Program-made: the position numbers and the translations under genes | In this document: one piece after another, positions 6,893 to 10,315 of the stretch | How the letters are laid out: every line of letters starts with the position of its first letter | Numbering within the stretch: the first letter of the stretch is position 1 | Notes under the pieces: model-generated | The model's database searches: none | Seen by the model: only the letters and a program-made list of their open reading frames with translations | Told to the model about the DNA's origin: nothing | NCBI GenBank assembly: GCA_964409865.1 | Contig: CAYPGE010000343.1 | Span: 1 to 10,315 of the forward strand | Length of the DNA stretch: 10,315 nt | DNA from: Anammoximicrobium sp964409865 | Lineage (GTDB): Bacteria > Planctomycetota > Planctomycetia > Pirellulales > Pirellulaceae | Direction: 5' to 3'

Positions 6893-8179
6893 TTAAGCGC
6901 TCTTGGTTTGCGGCGCGGGCAGCTTGATGCAGCGGTTCCGGCCCTCGATGAAGTCCTCGTCGATTTTGTACGTGATTCCTTCGCCGTGATCGGGCAGTTC
7001 GTACATGATATCCAACATGGCGTCTTCGACGATCGAGCGCAACCCCCGCGCCCCCGTCCCTTTTTCATAGGCCTTGCCCGCGATCGCTCGCAGCGCGTCC
7101 GGCGTGAACTCCAGCTTGCAGTTCTCGATCTCGAACAGCGTCTGGTACTGCTTGATCAACGCGTTCTTCGGTTCTGTCAAGACCTGGACCAAGCCCTGCT
7201 CGCTCAACGGCATCAGCGGGGCCATGACCGGCAGACGGCCGACGAATTCGGGGATCATGCCGTAATGGATCAGATCCTCCGAGGTAATCTGGCTGAGCGA
7301 CTCCGCCGTGCTGGCGTCGCTGCGATAGCTGGCGGGCTGGCCGAAGCCCATAGTCCGCCGCCCCAACCGCTTGCGGACGATGTCCTCGACCCCCACGAAG
7401 GTGCCGCCACAGATGAACAGGATGTTGGTCGTGTCCATCTGGATGTACTGCTGTTCCGGGTGCTTGCGGCCGCCCTGCGGCGGCACGTTGGCGATGGTGC
7501 CCTCGAGCATTTTCAGCAGGGCTTGCTGGACGCCCTCGCCGGACACGTCCCGCGTGATGGACACGTTGTGACTGGTCCTGCCGATCTTGTCGATTTCGTC
7601 GATGTACAACACACCCCGCTGGGCGGCATCCAGATCAAAGTCGGCCGCGTGCAGCAGCTTCAGCAACAGGTTTTCCACGTCCTCGCCGACGTAACCGGCC
7701 TCGGTCAGCGTCGTGGCGTCCCCGATCGCAAACGGGACGTTGAGGATCCGCGCCAGAGTCCGCGCCAACAGGGTTTTGCCGGAGCCCGTGGGACCGATCA
7801 GCAAGATGTTGGATTTGTCGATCTCAACGTCGGTGCCTTCCCAGCCCAGGGAGAGACGTTTGTAGTGATTGTGAACGGCGACCGCGAGGACTTTCTTGGC
7901 GGCTTCCTGACCGATCACGTATTGGTCCAACTGCCGCACCATCTCGCGGGGCGGCGGGATTTCGTTGAACAGTTTCTTGGCGGGGCCCCGGCGGCGTTTC
8001 TCCTGTTCCAGGATCGACTGGCACAGATCGATGCACTCGCCGCAGATGTAGACATCTCCGGGACCTTCGACGAGCGGCCCAACGTCACGGTAGCTCTTGC
8101 GACAGAAGGAGCAGAACGCGTTTTTCTTCGTCGTGCTGCCGCCCTTGCGTCCGCCACCCAAGTCCTTTCCAACGGGCAT
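6893..8179 (-). CDS. clpX: ATP-dependent protease ATP-binding subunit ClpX
   Basis: ClpX is the hexameric AAA+ unfoldase that feeds tagged proteins to the ClpP peptidase in the cytoplasm. All hallmarks are present in the 428 residues: an N-terminal C4 zinc finger (C23, C26, C46, C49), Walker A GPTGSGKT (129-136), pore loop GYVG (162-165), Walker B with LYIDEID (191-197), the RKH substrate loop (238-240) and sensor 2 GARGLR (376-381). The ClpP-docking loop reads MGF (277-279) where Escherichia coli has IGF, a mild substitution that keeps the contact residues. Length is normal. The first ~20 residues are a variable Gly/Lys-rich leader. The start is fixed by AAAGGAG (8191-8185) five bases before the ATG. 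No clpP or tig lies next to it in this window: the upstream neighbour is a small membrane protein gene on the same strand, 275 bases away, and a strong terminator follows, so it is probably transcribed on its own. Confidence 0.98.
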   Translation of the reverse strand: MPVGKDLGGGRKGGSTTKKNAFCSFCRKSYRDVGPLVEGPGDVYICGECIDLCQSILEQEKRRRGPAKKLFNEIPPPREMVRQLDQYVIGQEAAKKVLAVAVHNHYKRLSLGWEGTDVEIDKSNILLIGPTGSGKTLLARTLARILNVPFAIGDATTLTEAGYVGEDVENLLLKLLHAADFDLDAAQRGVLYIDEIDKIGRTSHNVSITRDVSGEGVQQALLKMLEGTIANVPPQGGRKHPEQQYIQMDTTNILFICGGTFVGVEDIVRKRLGRRTMGFGQPASYRSDASTAESLSQITSEDLIHYGMIPEFVGRLPVMAPLMPLSEQGLVQVLTEPKNALIKQYQTLFEIENCKLEFTPDALRAIAGKAYEKGTGARGLRSIVEDAMLDIMYELPDHGEGITYKIDEDFIEGRNRCIKLPAPQTKSA

Positions 8180-8184
8180 ACAAA

Positions 8185-8191
8185 CTCCTTT
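8185..8191 (-). promoter_or_regulatory. Ribosome binding site of clpX
   Basis: AAAGGAG on the minus strand lies five bases upstream of the ATG at 8179-8177. It is the best Shine-Dalgarno match in the window and decides the start. Confidence 0.85.
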
Positions 8192-8454
8192 CCAAAGCCC
8201 ACTGGCGATCTCCCAATCTTCGAGAGCCGCGAGCGGTTCAAACTCCAGGTGTCGCTCGACTCAACCACCGGGCGATCCAGTTTCGCCGGCGGCTGTTTGG
8301 TGGGCTTCCCTGTCCGCTGTACTCGAGCTGTCAACGATGTCGGTAACTCCCATATCGCACCTCGGAGGTGTCCGAGAACACAGAAGATTTCGGCGGCGGA
8401 TCAACCGACATAATCTGTGGCACCAAGCTTTACGGCTTATCGGCACCCACGGCT
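8192..8454. other. Spacer between clpX and the upstream small gene
   Basis: No gene is seen. A perfect 13-base palindrome, CACCTCGGAGGTG, lies at 8358-8370. On the minus strand TTGACA occurs at 8334-8329, about 150 bases before the clpX start, but 17 bases further on I find AGGGAA instead of a -10 box, so I cannot place the clpX promoter. Confidence 0.4.
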
Positions 8455-8724
8455 CTATTCGTCGCCTTCCGTATTCTTGGACTCCCCCTTGGGCTGTAAC
8501 TTCGTCCCCAGCACCGCTTTGATCTGCCGGAACTCCTGCGGCGTGATTTCCCCGTGCTCACTCATCTCGCGAAAGTCAGTCAACAACTCGCTGGCCGGCG
8601 GTTCATCGCTGCCGTGCCGATTCCGAACCCACTTCACGACGTAGACGCCGACGGTGCAAAGCACGATCAGCACACTCACCCAGATCACCGCCTGGGCCGG
8701 CGTGGAGCGAAGGAATTCCAGCAT
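8455..8724 (-). CDS. Small single-pass membrane protein of unknown function
   Basis: This 89-residue protein starts MLEFLRSTPAQAV, has one hydrophobic segment at about residues 12-32 (VIWVSVLIVLCTVGVYVVKW), a basic VRNRHG stop-transfer stretch, and a charged C-terminal tail with FREMSEHGEITPQEFRQIKA (about 51-70). That tail resembles the short helix-turn motif of SHOCT-like or EF-hand-free regulatory tails, in which a glycine follows two acidic helices, but the match is weak. The N-terminus would be periplasmic and the basic side cytoplasmic. It stands upstream of clpX on the same strand, 275 bases away. No clear Shine-Dalgarno sequence precedes the ATG at 8724. Reality is supported by a proper membrane-protein pattern, a candidate promoter and a palindrome upstream. 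I do not recognise a function. Confidence 0.75.
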   Translation of the reverse strand: MLEFLRSTPAQAVIWVSVLIVLCTVGVYVVKWVRNRHGSDEPPASELLTDFREMSEHGEITPQEFRQIKAVLGTKLQPKGESKNTEGDE

Positions 8725-8786
8725 GACAGGAGACCCGTGCCAGCAACGTGACTGGCGATTGGTGCTTCCGGATTGATCTCGCCCAT

Positions 8787-8824
8787 ATTATGCACATTCC
8801 ACCTTATTGGTAAAGCTTTACCAA
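8787..8824 (-). promoter_or_regulatory. Candidate promoter with an 18-bp palindromic operator
   Basis: TTGGTAAAGCTTTACCAA at 8807-8824 is a perfect palindrome of 9 + 9 bases. On the minus strand TTTACC (8814-8809) could be a -35 box and CATAAT (8792-8787) a -10 box, 16 bases apart, giving a start near 8780 and a leader of about 55 bases for the small membrane protein gene. The palindrome covers the -35, which would suit repression. Its centre AAGCTT and TGGTAAA arms resemble LacI/GntR-type operators, though the site also lies about 370 bases before the aldolase gene, so either gene could be the target. The palindrome is seen; its function is inferred. Confidence 0.5.
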
Positions 8825-8955
8825 CGTGCAAGTGCAAGGTTTCTCGGCTCGACCTTCCCGGGTCTCCCCTTTTGCCTCGGTGCTAGATGGCCTTTCCTGG
8901 CCAGCTTGGACGGCGACACTGCCGCCCTGACAGGAATCCGGCACGGCGATACCCG

Positions 8956-9001
8956 CCGCTGTCGAGCAGCGGTTGACACCAGCCGGCACGATTCCTACGC
9001 T
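8956..9001 (+). promoter_or_regulatory. Candidate promoter of the aldolase gene with an adjacent inverted repeat
   Basis: TTGACA (8973-8978) and TACGCT (8996-9001) are separated by 17 bases. The first is a perfect -35 match and the second keeps the key T-A-n-n-n-T of a -10. Directly before the -35, CCGCTG (8956-8961) and CAGCGG (8967-8972) form an inverted repeat around TCGAG, a position suited to an activator site. Transcription would start near 9008, leaving a leader of about 185 bases before the aldolase ATG. A second TTGACA at 9145-9150 has no acceptable -10. Confidence 0.5.
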
Positions 9002-9027
9002 AAACTCGCGTTTCTCAGTTTTTCAGC

Positions 9028-9075
9028 CGCAAAGGACCCCGGCTTTTCCGAAAAAGCCGGGCTTCCGGGTTTGCG
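9028..9075 (+). other. Nested hairpin in the aldolase leader
   Basis: CCCGGCTTTT (9038-9047) pairs perfectly with AAAAGCCGGG (9052-9061) around CCGA, and an outer stem, CGCAAA (9028-9033) with TTTGCG (9070-9075), encloses it. There is no long T-run after it, so an ordinary terminator is unlikely. It sits about 120 bases before the aldolase start, inside the predicted leader, and could control that message. The base-pairing is seen; the role is unknown. Confidence 0.6.
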
Positions 9076-9191
9076 TTTCAACCCAAAACAGGGGACTGCC
9101 GAACGATCATTTGCGTCGTTTCCGTCCCGACATTCCCGTGTCGCTTGACATGTTACGACGCCCGCACACGGCAAGTTCACGGAATTTCGCT

Positions 9192-9854
9192 ATGAAAGAC
9201 AAACACCTGTCCCGCGTCCTGGATTCCGGTATTGTGGCGGTGATTCGTGCCAGTAGCGGCGAATTGCTCGCAGACGTTGCCGAGGCGCTGCTGGCCGGCG
9301 GCGTGGAAGTCATGGAGATTACTTTCACCGTTCCCGGTGCGGTCCGTGTCCTGGAGACCGTAGCTCAGCGAATGGGCGACCGCGTGTTGTTGGGGGCGGG
9401 TACCGTCCTGGATGCGGAGACCGCCCGAGCCGCCCTGCTGGCCGGGGCCCAGTTCGTTGTCTCCCCCAACATCAATTTGGACGTCATCCGACTGTGCCGG
9501 CGGTACAGCAAGCTGGTCATGCCGGGTGCCCTGACGCCAACCGAAGTCGTTACGGCATGGGAAGCTGGGGCAGATATCGTCAAGGTTTTTCCATCCGAAA
9601 TCACCGGCCCAAAGTACCTAAAAGCCCTACACGGGCCACTTCCTCAAGTGCGCCTGATGCCGACCGGCGGGGTCGACCTGAATACCGCCGCTGAATTCCT
9701 CCGCTGTGGCGCCTGCGTATTGGGGGTGGGCGGCTCTTTGGTAGAAAAGAAGGCGGTCGAGACAGGCAACCTGGAGCGCATCACGTCGCTGGCACGCCAG
9801 TTTATCCAGATCATCCAGGAAACTCGCCAAGCCCTGGCAAGGGATGGCAAGTAA
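9192..9854 (+). CDS. eda: KDPG/KHG aldolase (2-dehydro-3-deoxy-6-phosphogluconate aldolase family)
   Basis: This 220-residue cytoplasmic class I aldolase cleaves 2-keto-3-deoxy-6-phosphogluconate, or the galactonate or hydroxy-oxoglutarate relatives, to pyruvate and an aldehyde through a lysine Schiff base. It has the whole TIM-barrel signature: GIVAVIRA (13-20), the catalytic acid E42 in EVMEITFTVPGA, GAGTVL (68-73), VSPNIN (90-95), the Schiff-base lysine K131 in DIVKVFPSE, and the phosphate-binding PTGG (157-160) and GVGGSLV. Where the Escherichia coli enzyme has EVTLRT with an arginine, this one has T46, as in the EITFTTPGA subgroup; substrate preference could therefore differ. The start at 9192 gives the normal family N-terminus, although the frame is open back to 8973. 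Shine-Dalgarno is weak. No edd lies beside it, so its pathway (Entner-Doudoroff or hexuronate/galactonate breakdown) cannot be read from context. Confidence 0.95.
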   Translation: MKDKHLSRVLDSGIVAVIRASSGELLADVAEALLAGGVEVMEITFTVPGAVRVLETVAQRMGDRVLLGAGTVLDAETARAALLAGAQFVVSPNINLDVIRLCRRYSKLVMPGALTPTEVVTAWEAGADIVKVFPSEITGPKYLKALHGPLPQVRLMPTGGVDLNTAAEFLRCGACVLGVGGSLVEKKAVETGNLERITSLARQFIQIIQETRQALARDGK

Positions 9855-10065
9855 CCCTGCGATCCGGGGTTCATCGTTAGAATCGTCCCAGCTTCCCCGC
9901 TTATCCCGCAATCTAGTAAGAACTTCAAGCAGAACTTGGTCTTGGCCGATACGAGACTTGGGCGGTCTCGCGCGCCCAGTACGGCCGCGCGGATTGAAGG
10001 TCTGGCGACCCAACCCACCAGAACCAGGCCCACGCCGCCCGGCACGCACGGGAGCCGTTATGTTC
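9855..10065. other. Spacer after the aldolase gene
   Basis: I see no gene in these ~210 bases. TGGGCG (9959-9964) and CGCCCA (9973-9978) can form a 6-bp hairpin with an 8-base loop, but without a T-run, so it is not a convincing terminator for the aldolase gene. The ATG at 10060 opens only a 21-codon frame. Confidence 0.4.
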
Positions 10066-10082
10066 AAGGAAGGGGACGATCC

Positions 10083-10315
10083 ATGCGATCGTCAGCGTTC
10101 ATCATTGCGATCCTCGTCCTCCTGAACGATCGAGGACTCGCCCAGAACTTCTCGCCCGGCGAGACCGCGGCTCCTTCGACAGCAGATCCGTTCTCCGCAC
10201 GCCAGAATCCGCCCGCTCCAACGAACAACGTTCCGCCCGCTTCCCGCGACACGAGCGGCCCGGCCCCCGTCTATTCTCGCGTGGCCAATTTCACGATTCC
10301 GTTTTCGGTGACGCA
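10083..10315 (+). CDS. N-terminus of a secreted protein, cut by the window end
   Basis: The frame is open from ATG 10083 to the last base with no stop (77 codons). AAGGAAGGGGA (10066-10076) is a strong Shine-Dalgarno sequence six bases upstream. The product begins MRSSAFIIAILVLLNDRGLA, a typical Sec signal peptide with possible cleavage after GLA (residue 20). A Pro/Ser/Thr/Ala-rich linker of about 45 residues follows, then YSRVANFTIPFSVT, the apparent start of a beta-rich domain. Such a layout is common in exported surface or periplasmic proteins, but the domain cannot be named from so little. It lies 228 bases after the aldolase gene on the same strand. Confidence 0.75.
   Translation, partial: MRSSAFIIAILVLLNDRGLAQNFSPGETAAPSTADPFSARQNPPAPTNNVPPASRDTSGPAPVYSRVANFTIPFSVT

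Noticed and set aside
8306..8334. clpX promoter from TTGACA on the minus strand
   Set aside because: At 16-18 bases downstream there is no -10-like sequence; the TTGACA alone is not enough.
6908..8413. 501-codon plus-strand open frame opposite clpX
   Set aside because: Antisense of an unmistakable clpX; low-complexity sequence without any recognisable motif.
9959..9978. Hairpin after the aldolase gene as a terminator
   Set aside because: Only 6 bp with an 8-base loop and no T-run on the plus strand.

Overview
This is a GC-rich bacterial window. The organism is most likely a planctomycete, perhaps of the order Pirellulales. That is an inference from three things: the style of the RND pump with its very long first periplasmic loop, the family resemblance of the ClpX, KDPG-aldolase and small membrane proteins, and short CCTGTCCTTTTT and CGGTGAT-type intergenic repeats of a kind I associate with such genomes. 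No rRNA, tRNA or CRISPR array was seen.

Layout. (1) 1-319 is non-coding as far as I can tell and carries a short tandem repeat. (2) 320-5951 is a plus-strand drug- or toxicant-efflux operon: a TetR-type repressor (355-948), a lipoprotein membrane fusion protein (955-2214) and an RND inner-membrane pump (2223-5951). The genes are 6 to 8 bases apart. Three copies of the octamer ATGATACA lie over the predicted promoter and the start codon of the repressor gene, which suggests autoregulation and a leaderless message. No outer-membrane channel gene is present here. (3) 5860-6830 is a scar region. The last ~35 codons of the pump gene read through antisense DNA of a truncated minus-strand gene that resembles the start of a phage portal protein. 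Upstream of that, in phage order, is a frameshifted fragment resembling the C-terminal nuclease part of a phage terminase large subunit. Short repeats and hairpins separate the pieces. A 14-base motif occurs in opposite orientations on the two sides of the efflux operon (196-209 and 6248-6261). (4) 6826-8179 is clpX on the minus strand, with a good Shine-Dalgarno sequence and a strong terminator with a GCAA loop. (5) 8455-8724 is a minus-strand gene for a small single-pass membrane protein. An 18-bp perfect palindrome overlaps the -35 box of its candidate promoter. (6) 8973-9854 is a candidate promoter, a structured leader of about 185 bases and a KDPG/KHG aldolase gene (eda family) on the plus strand. 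(7) 10083 to the window end is the start of a secreted protein, cut off by the window.

How the genes work together. The TetR, membrane fusion protein and RND pump form a self-contained efflux unit, probably induced by its own substrate. Its junction with phage-gene debris suggests that it arrived, or was shuffled, by recombination into a decayed prophage. ClpX is housekeeping proteolysis and the aldolase is central carbon metabolism; neither has an evident functional link to the pump. The most unusual material is at the junctions (5860-6650) and in the regulatory palindromes (320-356, 8807-8824, 8956-9075), not in the core genes.
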